Of a DNA stretch of 64,000 nucleotides, positions 51,106-59,899 are shown in pieces. Position 1 is the stretch's first letter. Each line of letters starts with the position of its first letter. This stretch comes from CAVOHU01 sp963843385 (GTDB lineage: Bacteria > Acidobacteriota > Vicinamibacteria > Vicinamibacterales > JAKQTR01). The DNA is taken from the NCBI GenBank assembly GCA_963843385.1, contig CAWJJY010000007.1, positions 1,240,001 to 1,304,000 on the forward strand, read 5' to 3'. The notes under the pieces are model-generated. The model did no database searches, was not told where the DNA came from, and was given only the letters and a program-made list of their open reading frames with translations. Both the position numbers and the translations under genes were made by a program.

Positions 51106-51927
51106 CTAGTCGTTCCCGCCTCCGCGTCCGCTGCCCCGGCCGAATGGCGGCTGCCCACCGCCTGGCCCGCGCTGGCCTCCCGACCGGCCGTCACCGCGGC
51201 CCTGTCCGCGGCCGTCGCCGAATCCCCGGCCGCCACCAGGGCGAGCACCGCCGCCTTCACCCGTCGTGGGAAACCCGAACCCCTGACCGGGACCGCCTCC
51301 CCTGCCACCGCCGGGGCCTCGTCCACCGCCGGGGCTGATGAGGGTCGGAATGTAGATGAACTGCCACTCGTTGTAGACGGTGCGGCCGTTGTAAATGCGA
51401 AGCGACTCGTCCGTACTCTTGCTCGCGACGCCGATCATGCCCCGCCCGCCGGCTCCCGCAGCGCCTGGCTGGCTGCCGAATGACCCGGGGGCGCCGGTGC
51501 TTCCGCCCAACTGCGTGGCGCCTGCGCCCGACCCGAATCCCTGTCCCGGCTGGTTCACCTGGCCGCCTGGTTGGCCGCCGGTTCCCGCTCGGCCCCCCAT
51601 CCTCACGGGCGTCTGTTGACCCTGGAACAGCACCTGGAACTCGCCGTCCTTGGTCATCGGGTCCTTGAACTTCTTCCTCAGGAAACGCTGCTCCACCAGG
51701 AAGTCGACCGTCGGCGGATAGGCACCTGGGAACTTGCGCTGGAACAGTTCGATCGCGCGCACGTATTGCCGGCCGCGAAACACCAGCTCCTCTTCCTTTT
51801 CGCGCTTGACCCAGGTTCGCCACACGGGAAGGGCGACCGACACGAGGACGGACATGATCGCGAGGCCGACCAGCAGTGCGGCCATCGCGTAGCCCCACTC
51901 ACAACGCCGTCGCTCGCCGCGATCCAT
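51106..51927 (-). CDS. Atypical pseudopilin-like protein with a Gly/Arg-rich tail
   Basis: About 273 residues. An N-terminal prepilin-like segment ('CEWGYAMAALLVGLAIMSVLVSVALPVW') is cleaved plausibly after G, but the residue at position 5 is Ala rather than Glu, as in GspK-type minor pseudopilins. A pilin-like middle ('RGRQYVRAIELFQRKFPGAYPPTVDFLV') follows, then a low-complexity tail of Gly, Arg and Pro (from about 115). It is last in the secretion/pilus operon. ATG 51927 is preferred over 51951 because GGAGGAG sits nine bases upstream. Confidence 0.75.
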   Translation of the reverse strand: MDRGERRRCEWGYAMAALLVGLAIMSVLVSVALPVWRTWVKREKEEELVFRGRQYVRAIELFQRKFPGAYPPTVDFLVEQRFLRKKFKDPMTKDGEFQVLFQGQQTPVRMGGRAGTGGQPGGQVNQPGQGFGSGAGATQLGGSTGAPGSFGSQPGAAGAGGRGMIGVASKSTDESLRIYNGRTVYNEWQFIYIPTLISPGGGRGPGGGRGGGPGQGFGFPTTGEGGGARPGGGRGFGDGRGQGRGDGRSGGQRGPGGGQPPFGRGSGRGGGND

Positions 51928-52008
51928 CGTTCGATACTCCTCCGACTCCATCAGACGCGTGTTCGCAGCCGGCGGGGCCCTCCGGGGCCCAGCCGGCTGA
52001 ACGTTCCT

Positions 52009-53511
52009 CTATTGCACGATCACGTTGAGCGAGGCCGTCGCGAACGTCTGGTCTGCGAGGACCGCCCGAACGCTCACGGATTTCTGGCCCGCCGTCGTGT
52101 ATTGGTGAACCGTAGTGCCCGTGCCGGTCGTCGAAATCCCGCTACCGTCGCCGAAGTCCCACTCGAAGCGAGTCGGCACGAATCCAAACGTCACCGTGGC
52201 CGTGAACGTCACGATTTCGCCGACGGCGGGCGTCAGGTTGCTCGCGGTCAGCTGCACGTTGAACGGACTGGCCAGCACGCGCACGTCGATCACGGCGTTT
52301 CCCGTCGCACCATCGGTGGTGGTGACGCGCACGCTCGCCGCGAAAATGCCTGCGGACTGGTAGACGCGGGTCGTCACCGGCGAGGTGGTCGTGCGCCCGC
52401 TGCCATCTCCGAAGTCCCAGTCGAAGCTGGCGATGGCGTCCCCGGGCGGAAGGGTCACGTTGGCGTTGAATGTCGTGACCTGGCCGACGCTGGGGTTCGC
52501 GCTCACGCTCAGTGTCACGGTAATTGGCGCCAGAGGCTTGATGACGATCGGCGCCGTCGCCTGGACCGTCTCCCCGGCCGCATCGACAGCCGTCACGGTC
52601 GCCGTGAAGGTCCCTGCAGTCCGATAGGTATGCACGGCGTTGGTCGTCCCCGCCGTGCTGAGCGTCTGCTGCGCGGTGAAGTCCCCGAAGTCGATGGTCG
52701 CCGTGCGCACCTGCGCACCGCCGGCGCCCGCCGTGATCGTCACCGAGATGGTCACGGGCTGCCCGGCCGCGCCTGGATTCGGGGAGATGTTGCCGATCGT
52801 CACCACGGGCGCCACCCGCAGGGTGATGTCGAGGGTGGCCGGTGTCGGCGCCGGCGTCGCGCCGGAAATCGTGGCCGTGACCTTCGAGTTGCTGGTTGTC
52901 GTCAGTGAGGTTTGCGCCTCGCCATTCGAGTCGGACGTGACCGACGCCTGGCCCAACGTGCCTGTCGTGGCCGAGAACGACACGATGACGCCGGGCAGAC
53001 GGTTGCCGGCGATGTCGAACACGACGGCGAGCAGTTGAACGGTCCCGCCCGCCGCCGGCAAGGTCGCCGAGCTGGCGCTCAGGTCCACGCGCCCGGCGGC
53101 TGCGCTGCCGATCTTGATGACGAGGGCGTCGGCGTCTTTCGTCTGGTAGGACCCGGATGCCGCGCGGACCCTCGCCTCGCCGGATTGAGTCCCGGCCAGC
53201 AGCTTGACCGTGGCCTGGCCGTCGCGCGTGGTCGCCTCGGAGGCCGACAGTGTCCCGAGCGTGGTGAAGAAGTAGACCGTGGTGCCGTTGTGCACGGGCG
53301 TCCCGGAACTCTCGACCACCGTCGCCATGATGTCGGCCGACCCGTTGGCCGGCACGATCGACGTGCTGGTAAACAGCGAAATGGCCGAGCCGGACGGCGC
53401 CAGCAGCGGCACCTTGTCGCAGGACGGCCCCGAGAGGCCTGCCACCATCACGAGCAGTGCGGCGACAACCCATCGCGCGGCACGTGACCGTTCACCAGAT
53501 GAGATGCTCAT
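52009..53511 (-). CDS. Exported protein with Ig-like and PKD domains
   Basis: A 500-residue protein with a signal sequence and possible lipobox (GPSC), two Big_1-like domains ('TVVESSGTPVHNGTTVYFFTTLGTL', 'VFDIAGNRLPGVIVSFSATTGTL'), and three PKD-like repeats ('IDFGDFTAQQ', 'FDWDFGDGSGRTT', 'FEWDFGDGSGISTTG'). The gene is in the pilus operon, 11 bases after the pseudopilin gene, so it may be displayed or secreted by that machine. A smaller paralogue lies at 49910. The ribosome-binding site is unclear. Confidence 0.8.
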   Translation of the reverse strand: MSISSGERSRAARWVVAALLVMVAGLSGPSCDKVPLLAPSGSAISLFTSTSIVPANGSADIMATVVESSGTPVHNGTTVYFFTTLGTLSASEATTRDGQATVKLLAGTQSGEARVRAASGSYQTKDADALVIKIGSAAAGRVDLSASSATLPAAGGTVQLLAVVFDIAGNRLPGVIVSFSATTGTLGQASVTSDSNGEAQTSLTTTSNSKVTATISGATPAPTPATLDITLRVAPVVTIGNISPNPGAAGQPVTISVTITAGAGGAQVRTATIDFGDFTAQQTLSTAGTTNAVHTYRTAGTFTATVTAVDAAGETVQATAPIVIKPLAPITVTLSVSANPSVGQVTTFNANVTLPPGDAIASFDWDFGDGSGRTTTSPVTTRVYQSAGIFAASVRVTTTDGATGNAVIDVRVLASPFNVQLTASNLTPAVGEIVTFTATVTFGFVPTRFEWDFGDGSGISTTGTGTTVHQYTTAGQKSVSVRAVLADQTFATASLNVIVQ

Positions 53512-53522
53512 ATCGTCTCGCC

Positions 53523-53939
53523 CTACCAGTCCGAGTATTTCGACCCGTCGAGTGCGGTCTGATCCGACCCGCTGTGGACATTGGTGATGCCGGTCTCGAC
53601 CGTGGGGTTGTTCGGATCGGGGTCGGCCTTCTCGACCTGCCACGTTTCGGAGGAAGTCGTGATGGGATCCTTCGGGACCTGGCGGATATAGCCGTCAGTC
53701 GCCAGCGATTCGAGCGACGGCGGGTACTGGTTCTTGTCCGCATAGTACTGATCGATCGCCCCGCGCATCCGGAACAGATCTTCGTGCAGGGTGGCCTCGC
53801 GGGCCTGGATGACGCTGTTCTTGTACTGGACCAGCCCGAGGCTCGCGAGAATCACGATGAGCGAGAGCACCACCATCAGCTCGATCAGCGTGAATCCCGC
53901 GATACCGCGGCGGCCTCGTTCGCCCGGCCGATGGTTCAT
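53523..53939 (-). CDS. Type II secretion/type IV pilin-like major pseudopilin (GspG-like)
   Basis: A 138-residue pseudopilin with a short basic leader ending 'RRGIAG' and cleavage before 'FTLIELMVVLSLIVILASLGLV' (Glu5 present). The C-terminal part fits GspG: 'LFRMRGAIDQYYADKNQYPPSLESLATDGYI', 'KDPITTSSETWQVE' and 'TNVHSGSDQTALDGSKYSDW'. In type II secretion it forms the pseudopilus rod. It is the second pilin-like gene in the operon. Confidence 0.9.
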   Translation of the reverse strand: MNHRPGERGRRGIAGFTLIELMVVLSLIVILASLGLVQYKNSVIQAREATLHEDLFRMRGAIDQYYADKNQYPPSLESLATDGYIRQVPKDPITTSSETWQVEKADPDPNNPTVETGITNVHSGSDQTALDGSKYSDW

Positions 53940-53946
53940 GGCATCC

Positions 53947-54453
53947 TCACTGGAAGTCGCGGTACTTGGTGCCGTCGATGGCGACGCCGCTCGACGTCGT
54001 GTACACGTCGAACACGTTCTGCCCGCCCCAACTGGTCGCGTCCGGCTTGTCCTGGTACGAGCGCAGCCCCCACTCGATGCCCTTGGTCATCGGGTCGATG
54101 GGCACGCGCCGGAGGAATCTCAGCTTGCGCCCCGTCGCGTCGTTGAGGGGCGTGACGCCGGTCACCAGCGTCTCCAGGTCGGGAGGGTACCCTTCGCTCC
54201 CGAGCTGGACGTCCCTGCCGCCGATCTGACCTCGATCGACCGCGTCCTTGTACTTGTCGATCGCGATCCGGATCTCGCGCAGCGCCGCCCGCAGCTCCCC
54301 TTCCCGCTGCCGCTGGATCGTCAGCCTGGTGAGCGGCATCACCGCCGACGCCAGGATCAGGATGATCGTCGTGACGACGAGCAGCTCGACGAAGGAGTAC
54401 CCGCGCGAGAACCCGTCGCACGTGGATCGATTCGCCCGTATCCACCTTCTCAT
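53947..54453 (-). CDS. Pseudopilin, GspG-like
   Basis: A 168-residue prepilin-type protein with a cleavage region 'SRG|YSFVELLVVTTIILILASAV' (Tyr at position +1 instead of Phe, Glu5 kept) and GspG-like middle and end ('REIRIAIDKYKDAVD', 'DPMTKGIEWGLRSYQD', 'DVYTTSSGVAIDGTKYRDF'). It starts 15 bases after the secretin gene and ends just before the second pseudopilin gene. Being longer than the neighbour, it may be an alternative or minor subunit. Confidence 0.85.
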   Translation of the reverse strand: MRRWIRANRSTCDGFSRGYSFVELLVVTTIILILASAVMPLTRLTIQRQREGELRAALREIRIAIDKYKDAVDRGQIGGRDVQLGSEGYPPDLETLVTGVTPLNDATGRKLRFLRRVPIDPMTKGIEWGLRSYQDKPDATSWGGQNVFDVYTTSSGVAIDGTKYRDFQ

Positions 54454-54468
54454 CGTTGCCTCGACTGC

Positions 54469-57126
54469 CTACCGGACCACCACCGAGGCCGGGGTGAACT
54501 GAAGCGCGATACCTGCGCCACCGGCTGCGGTCGCCGCTCCGCTCACGGTAATCGGCGAGGTGCCCGTGGCGATCGCGTCGAACACCAGTGAGGCGATGAT
54601 GCCCGAGCCCGACGCGCCCACGGTGTCTGCCGTCCGGGTTGCCGTGATGTCGACCCGGCCGCGCGTCGCGTCGATCTGCTGGGTGAAGCTGACCGTCGCG
54701 CCGCCCTGCCGCATGAAGCTGCCCTCCTGCACGACCCGCACCCGTACCACCGCCGGATTGAATGTCACCGTCACGGCGGCTGTGCTGAGCCGGGAGACGT
54801 TCTCGATCGAGATGGGAACGTTGTACGGTCCGCCGGCCATCATCCATTCCCCTGCGGGAATCGAGGCTCTCACCATCGCCGTCGCGACGGCCGGAGCCGG
54901 CGCAGGCGTGGTCGCGGCCTCTCCGGGCGGCGTCGCAGGTTTCGCCGCCGGGGGTGTTGCCGGAGGCGTCGCAGGTTTCGCCGTCGGCGGGGTTGCCGGT
55001 TGGGCTCCAGTGACCGGAGCCGGTGGGAACGTCTGCGGCGGCGGTTGCCCGGCAGGCGGCGTCACGGGCGGGGCCTGCGGTGGCTGCGCCGCTGGCGCAA
55101 CGGCCGGAGGCGTCACGCCGATCGTCCCGGGGATCGGCGAGCTCCCTGGCGGCACCACGGGAAGCGTCTGCGAACCCGGCCAGCCTGGCGTCACACCCTG
55201 CACCCCCGGCCTCGTCTGGCCGCCGGGAGCCGCCGTGGGCGGCGCCGCGGGCACAGATGCCGGCGTTTCGCCAGAGGTCGCAATCAGCGGAGGCGGCCCG
55301 ACCACGCCGAGGCTCGTCTGCGGACCGATGTAGAACGGGTTCAGATCTTTCTGCGTCAGCTCGTGCGTCCGCACGATGCGCGGCGTGAGAAGCATCACGA
55401 TGTCGGTCTGCGCGATCTGCCGGTCGTTCGCCGCGAACAGGTCCTTGACGATGGGCGTGTGGATGACGCCGGGGAAGCCGCTGAGCGATTTCCGCTCGTC
55501 CTCGCGCAGCAGCCCGGCCAGCAGGTTGGACTCGCCATCGCGCAGGCGCAATGTCGTGGTGACCTTGCGCGATCCGAACGAGGGCAGGTTCTGCCCGCTG
55601 ATGTTCACGTCCCGCCCGAGGGCGCTGCTCTCGACGCTGAGCTTCATCCGGATGTCGCCCTCGTAGGTGACGCGGGGCTCGATCTCCACGATGACGCCCA
55701 CCGATCGATACTGGAACGACGTCATCGGATTGAATGCGGCGCCGCCCGCGGCGACCGGCGTGAAGGTGGTCGATGGGACGGGGATGTCGTCGCCCAGGTT
55801 CAGCGTGAGCTTCTCACCCTCGGTTCCCCGAAGCTGAGGCCTCGCGATGACCTTCGACTCGGAGTCGCTCTCGAGGAAGCGCATGATGGCCGAGGGCACC
55901 GTCGCGTAGAAGTCCGCCGTGCTGATGCCCTTGCTGATCGTGTTCAGGTTGAACGCTCCGCCCGCGGTCGATGCGCCGCTTCCGCCGGTGCCGCCCGTGC
56001 CCGTGCCCGTCCCGGTGCTGCCCCCGCCGGGAGCCGACTCGGGTGAGAACAACAGCCCGATCGAGTAACCGGACAGGTCCAGGCCGTACTGCTTGGCCCG
56101 GTTCCTGTTGATTTCCATGATCTCGACGTCGATGACGATCTCGGCCCGCGGCTTGTCGTTGGCCTGGATGATCCGGTCGATGATGTCCAGCACCGGCAGC
56201 GAAGCCCTCGCGGTAATCGAGTTGGCCGTCTTGTTGGGGACCACCACCGGCTGCACGGGCAGCTGCACGCGGAGCACGCTGTTCACGAGCGTCGCCAGCT
56301 CGGTCACGTCCGCGTGCGACACGAAAAACGTCTGGATCGCCTGCTCCTCGTATGCGGCCCGCTTGCTCTGGTTGTCGGGCACGATGATGATCGTGCGCTC
56401 GTTGAGGACCTTGTAGAAGAGGCCGTTGGCCGTCGTGATCTCGAACAACGCCTGTTCGAGCGTCACGTCCTTGAGCTTCACGGCGTAGTTCTTGTCCTGG
56501 TACGTGCTGTCGAACATGATGTTGATGCCGGTCGACGCCGAGATGAAGCTGAACACGCTCTTGAGCGGCGTGTCCGGGAATTCCCATTCGATCGGCTCAC
56601 GAGACGCCGGGTTGAGCTGCGGTTCGGCCCGGCTGCGCCGCGCCTGGTCCTTCATCGTTTCGATCTGCGGGCGCGGGCGCGACGCCTCGATGCGGTCCCG
56701 GATGGTCTTTTCCAGCTCCTGCACGCGCGCGGCCGCGCTTCGATTCGCCCCGTCGTACTCCACGACTTTCCTGTACTCGCGCAGCGCCAGATCGAGCTCG
56801 TCCTTCTGTTCGTAGGATCGTGCCTGATCCAGGTGGATGCGCGCCGCGTTGTTCATCGCGCGCTCGAGCGCGATGTGGCACTTCGGGTTGTTGGGAGAGC
56901 TCTGCAGCGCCTTGCGGTAGTAGCTGACCGCTTCGTCCCAGTTGCCCGCAAGGGCCGCCTTCTCGCCGTTCCGGAATTCGCGGCCGGTAGCGCACGCCGC
57001 CAGCCCAACCAGGGCGATCGCGACCAGGCTCAGTCGCATCGCCCGGCCCGCTCGGAGCCTGACGGCCGGGTGGCGGTTCAGCATCTCGGGTTTCACGCGT
57101 GGCTCCACAGATGATGACGTTGTCAT
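54469..57126 (-). CDS. Secretin with N-terminal TPR and C-terminal cohesin-like domain
   Basis: An 885-residue outer-membrane secretin. It has a lipobox (LAAC) after 'MRLSLVAIALVG', TPR-like repeats (about 50-150), STN/N0-N1 domains ('EFPDTPLKSVFSFIS', 'LKDVTLEQALFEITTANGLFYKV'), and the secretin core ('IARPQLRGTEGEKLTLNLGDDIPV', 'VGVIVEIEPRVTYEGDI', 'AQTDIVMLLTPRIVR'). A Pro-rich linker (about 640-740) leads to a beta-sandwich tail ('NVPISIENVSRLSTAAVTVTFNPAVV', 'IIASLVFDAIATG') like cohesin domains. ATG 57126 overlaps the pilP stop. Confidence 0.9.
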   Translation of the reverse strand: MTTSSSVEPRVKPEMLNRHPAVRLRAGRAMRLSLVAIALVGLAACATGREFRNGEKAALAGNWDEAVSYYRKALQSSPNNPKCHIALERAMNNAARIHLDQARSYEQKDELDLALREYRKVVEYDGANRSAAARVQELEKTIRDRIEASRPRPQIETMKDQARRSRAEPQLNPASREPIEWEFPDTPLKSVFSFISASTGINIMFDSTYQDKNYAVKLKDVTLEQALFEITTANGLFYKVLNERTIIIVPDNQSKRAAYEEQAIQTFFVSHADVTELATLVNSVLRVQLPVQPVVVPNKTANSITARASLPVLDIIDRIIQANDKPRAEIVIDVEIMEINRNRAKQYGLDLSGYSIGLLFSPESAPGGGSTGTGTGTGGTGGSGASTAGGAFNLNTISKGISTADFYATVPSAIMRFLESDSESKVIARPQLRGTEGEKLTLNLGDDIPVPSTTFTPVAAGGAAFNPMTSFQYRSVGVIVEIEPRVTYEGDIRMKLSVESSALGRDVNISGQNLPSFGSRKVTTTLRLRDGESNLLAGLLREDERKSLSGFPGVIHTPIVKDLFAANDRQIAQTDIVMLLTPRIVRTHELTQKDLNPFYIGPQTSLGVVGPPPLIATSGETPASVPAAPPTAAPGGQTRPGVQGVTPGWPGSQTLPVVPPGSSPIPGTIGVTPPAVAPAAQPPQAPPVTPPAGQPPPQTFPPAPVTGAQPATPPTAKPATPPATPPAAKPATPPGEAATTPAPAPAVATAMVRASIPAGEWMMAGGPYNVPISIENVSRLSTAAVTVTFNPAVVRVRVVQEGSFMRQGGATVSFTQQIDATRGRVDITATRTADTVGASGSGIIASLVFDAIATGTSPITVSGAATAAGGAGIALQFTPASVVVR

Positions 57127-57761
57127 GACGATCCTGACAGCGGGATGGTCCTCTGCCCGGTCCCGTCCACGTAAGACACGACGATCGACTCGGCGCCGAT
57201 GCGGGAGATCCGGTACCGCCCCTCGATCACCTCTCCCTCGCGTCCGAAGTAGACGCCTTTCGAATCGCTGACGACCGCCAGTTTCAACCCCCGGTCGGGC
57301 ACCTGGACGATGCCGATGAACTTCAGCGTGATGGGCGGCGGAGGCGGTACGGGCGGCGGTGCGTTCGGATCCACAGCCACCGGCACCGGCGGTGCCCCCG
57401 CTCCGGGCGGCCGAATGACTCCTCGCCCCGCGAAGGCGGGGGGTGCGGGAGGACGCCGCACGTTGTACCGGAACGGATCCCGCCTTGCGTCGAGGGGGCT
57501 CGGCCTCGGCTGCTTCAGCGCGTCGAGTTCCAGGGCCGGAACGCTCGACCGTCGCGATGCCTGGCTCGTCTGCCCCGCCGGCCTTGCCTGCGCGGTCTGG
57601 CCCTTCGCGTCCTTCCCTGCTGTCGAGGCCGTGCCCGGCCCCGGCGAGGCCGCCTCCGGCGGCGCCGCGCCCCAGCCTTCGCTTGCGCGCCACCACAGAA
57701 GCGCCACCACCACGAGGGCCAGCATCGAAAGGACGACGACCTCGAGGCGGCTACGGGACAT
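57123..57761 (-). CDS. PilP-like assembly protein
   Basis: A 212-residue protein with an N-terminal membrane helix (about 8-24), a Pro/Ala-rich middle, and a C-terminal beta domain ('ITLKFIGIVQVPDRGLKLAVVSDSKGVYFGREGEVIEGRYRI') like PilP/GspC. In type IV pilus systems PilP connects PilN/PilO to the secretin. The leading part overlaps pilO by 11 bases and the end overlaps the secretin start (ATGA). A GspC assignment is an alternative. Confidence 0.75.
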   Translation of the reverse strand: MSRSRLEVVVLSMLALVVVALLWWRASEGWGAAPPEAASPGPGTASTAGKDAKGQTAQARPAGQTSQASRRSSVPALELDALKQPRPSPLDARRDPFRYNVRRPPAPPAFAGRGVIRPPGAGAPPVPVAVDPNAPPPVPPPPPITLKFIGIVQVPDRGLKLAVVSDSKGVYFGREGEVIEGRYRISRIGAESIVVSYVDGTGQRTIPLSGSS

Positions 57762-58353
57762 TGGGTTCGGCCCGGTAGTAGGTGGACAGGTCGAGCGACA
57801 GCACCAGAGTCGATCCGGGTTCGGCCCCCTCCGTCAGCGAGATGTTGTCGATGACGATGAACTCGGGCGCCGTTTCGATCGCGTGCAGGAACCGCCGTAC
57901 CCCGTCGTACTGCCCCTTGAGCACCATCGAGATCTCGAACTTCGATAACCGTCCCTTCTCGTTGCGCTCCTGCCGCTGACCCGGGTCCTTGGACTCCTCG
58001 ACGCGCCGTCCGTAGACCAGGTTGGACTCGCGCGCCAGGTCGGCCAGCCTCACGTAGGTCGCCCTCCGCGCCCCGGCGAGACCCACCGGCAGGATCTCGG
58101 CATAGAACCGATCCAGATCCGCCGCGGTCCGGGCCTTTCCCGTCAGCGTCCCCACCGCCGACTCGTGTTCCTGCTGTGCCCCGCGAAGGGCCTGGGCGGC
58201 CGCGGCTTCCCGGCCCTCGGCGTCGGCCACTCGCCGGTTGAGCGGGTACACCTCGAAGGCATAGAGGCCCGCATTGAGGACCAGGGCCGCCGAGAGGGGC
58301 AGGACCCATGCGCGCTTGTCGACGACGGCTCGTTTCAGCAGCGTCCAGGTCAC
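57751..58353 (-). CDS. PilO-like inner-membrane alignment protein
   Basis: A 200-residue protein: short cytoplasmic part, one membrane helix (about 18-34, 'LPLSAALVLNAGLYAF'), coiled coil, and a ferredoxin-like C-terminal domain ('KFEISMVLKGQYDGVRRFLHAIETAPEFIVIDNISL'). This matches PilO/GspM-type proteins that pair with PilN. GTG 58353 overlaps the pilN stop (GTGA). The longer reading frame upstream is out of phase with pilN and rejected. Confidence 0.85.
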   Translation of the reverse strand: MTWTLLKRAVVDKRAWVLPLSAALVLNAGLYAFEVYPLNRRVADAEGREAAAAQALRGAQQEHESAVGTLTGKARTAADLDRFYAEILPVGLAGARRATYVRLADLARESNLVYGRRVEESKDPGQRQERNEKGRLSKFEISMVLKGQYDGVRRFLHAIETAPEFIVIDNISLTEGAEPGSTLVLSLDLSTYYRAEPNVP

Positions 58354-58937
58354 GGCTTTGCCTCCCCGGCGCTGCGCCCGCCCGGGGTACCGAGGTAGCG
58401 TCCTTCGATGGTCGCCTTCAGCTCGCCACCTTCGTCGACGAACTCCTCGCGCGAGATCAGCCCGGCAAAGCTCCCGTCTTTTTCCAGGTTCTCGATGAAT
58501 GCGTTCACGCCGCGCACATCCTTCGCCACCACGAGCATGACGATCGTCATGGACCCGTCCCGTTCCACGGTGGGGCGCACGGCCGAGACCCGCACGTCGT
58601 CGGGCAGCGTGTTCTCGAACCGGTTGAACAACTCGGTCCACGAAAACACCCGCTTGTCGATCACGGCGTTGGCCTCACGCGCGGCGGCGGCAACCTCCTC
58701 GAGCTCGCGGGGATTGATCGCGCTCCGGGTGCGCGCCGCCTCGGCTCGAAGGTCCCGCGCCCGGAGGTCGGCCTGTTCGATGCTCGTCCGCACCCGGGCG
58801 TCGCGGCCCGACAGCGAGTAGATCTCCCACAGGTTGAACGTCGTCAGCGCGACCACCAGGATCGCGGAGAGCGCCAGGCAGACGTGCACCGCACGTTCGT
58901 TGTAGAAGGGGCGCGTCGAAAGGTTGGTGCGCAGCAT
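58350..58937 (-). CDS. PilN-like assembly protein
   Basis: A 195-residue protein with the N-terminal PilN pattern ('LRTNLSTRPFYNERAVH'), one membrane helix, a coiled coil and a beta-rich end. In type IV pili PilN binds PilM at the N-terminus and PilO in the periplasm. ATG 58937 begins 13 bases after the PilM gene; an upstream ATG (58985) reads into PilM out of frame. Confidence 0.85.
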   Translation of the reverse strand: MLRTNLSTRPFYNERAVHVCLALSAILVVALTTFNLWEIYSLSGRDARVRTSIEQADLRARDLRAEAARTRSAINPRELEEVAAAAREANAVIDKRVFSWTELFNRFENTLPDDVRVSAVRPTVERDGSMTIVMLVVAKDVRGVNAFIENLEKDGSFAGLISREEFVDEGGELKATIEGRYLGTPGGRSAGEAKP

Positions 58938-58950
58938 GTGAATCCCGGCC

Positions 58951-59898
58951 TCACCGCAGAGCGTGCTGCGCCAGCACCAGGCCAAGGGCGGGCGTCAGCG
59001 TGTGCACCAGGTCCTGCGGCGGGCTGACCCGGTCGGACAGGGGCACGGCCTGCATCGGGTTCATGGACTCGACCGGAACTCCGACACGGGTTTCGATGCT
59101 CCGCCGAAGGTCCGTCGCCGATCCGGGCGAGGCCGCGTCGGCCAGCACCACTCGGCCGAACCCGGAGCCGCCCAGCCGGTCCTGGTAGTACATGGCCGTC
59201 TGATGCACGAGGTCGGCCAGCTGGCCGTCGCCATCCGCTCCCCTGTTTCGGAAAAAGACAAGGTCCTGGTCACGCATGATGGCGATGGCGGCGTACTCGG
59301 GCGTCACGTACACGAGCAGCCAGTCGCGCGACAGTTTCGGGGAGGTTGCCATCACGGCATGGAGCACGTTGAACGAGGCCAGGTCCACCAGCCCCGCTGC
59401 GGCGCCGGCACGGGCGCAGGCGTCCTCGTACTCCTTGATGATGTCGCGGCGGGCCTGCACGACGATGAACTCCCGCCCTCCGTCTCCCACAGCTCCCTGG
59501 CTGTAGCTGACCACGGCCTCTTCGGGCTTGAAGGGCGCCGCCTTGCGGACCTGGAAGCGGACCATTTCGTCGAGGTCGGACGCGCGATCGGGCACCTTGG
59601 CGAACTTCACCAGCGACACCTTGGCCACCGGGTCCGGCACGACCAGGCCGACTCGATGCGGGTGCGCGCCAAGCGCGGCGAAGGCGCGCGTGATGGCGGC
59701 CGTCACCAGCCCGGGGTTCGTGATGTTGGACGCGGTGAGCGAGGGCGCCACCGCGCCCTCGGGCAACGCCTCCACGGCGTGCGCGGCCACCCTGAAGGAA
59801 CCGGCCCGGCCGGTCAGCGACAAGGCGACCACATGCCGCGACGCGATTTCCACGGCGAACTGGAGGGGCGGCGTTTGGAGCAGGGAGAATCGTCTCAT
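58951..59898 (-). CDS. PilM-like actin-fold assembly ATPase
   Basis: A 315-residue cytoplasmic protein of the PilM/actin-like family ('PPLQFAVEIASRHVVALSLTG', 'EMVRFQVRKAAPFKPEEAVVSY', 'YYQDRLGGSGFGRVVLADAA'). It fits the PilM/GspL ATPase-fold protein that binds the PilN tail. ATG 59898 lies one base after the PilB stop. Sequence identity to characterised PilM is low, so the family label rests on order as well. Confidence 0.8.
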   Translation of the reverse strand: MRRFSLLQTPPLQFAVEIASRHVVALSLTGRAGSFRVAAHAVEALPEGAVAPSLTASNITNPGLVTAAITRAFAALGAHPHRVGLVVPDPVAKVSLVKFAKVPDRASDLDEMVRFQVRKAAPFKPEEAVVSYSQGAVGDGGREFIVVQARRDIIKEYEDACARAGAAAGLVDLASFNVLHAVMATSPKLSRDWLLVYVTPEYAAIAIMRDQDLVFFRNRGADGDGQLADLVHQTAMYYQDRLGGSGFGRVVLADAASPGSATDLRRSIETRVGVPVESMNPMQAVPLSDRVSPPQDLVHTLTPALGLVLAQHALR

Positions 59899-59899
59899 G

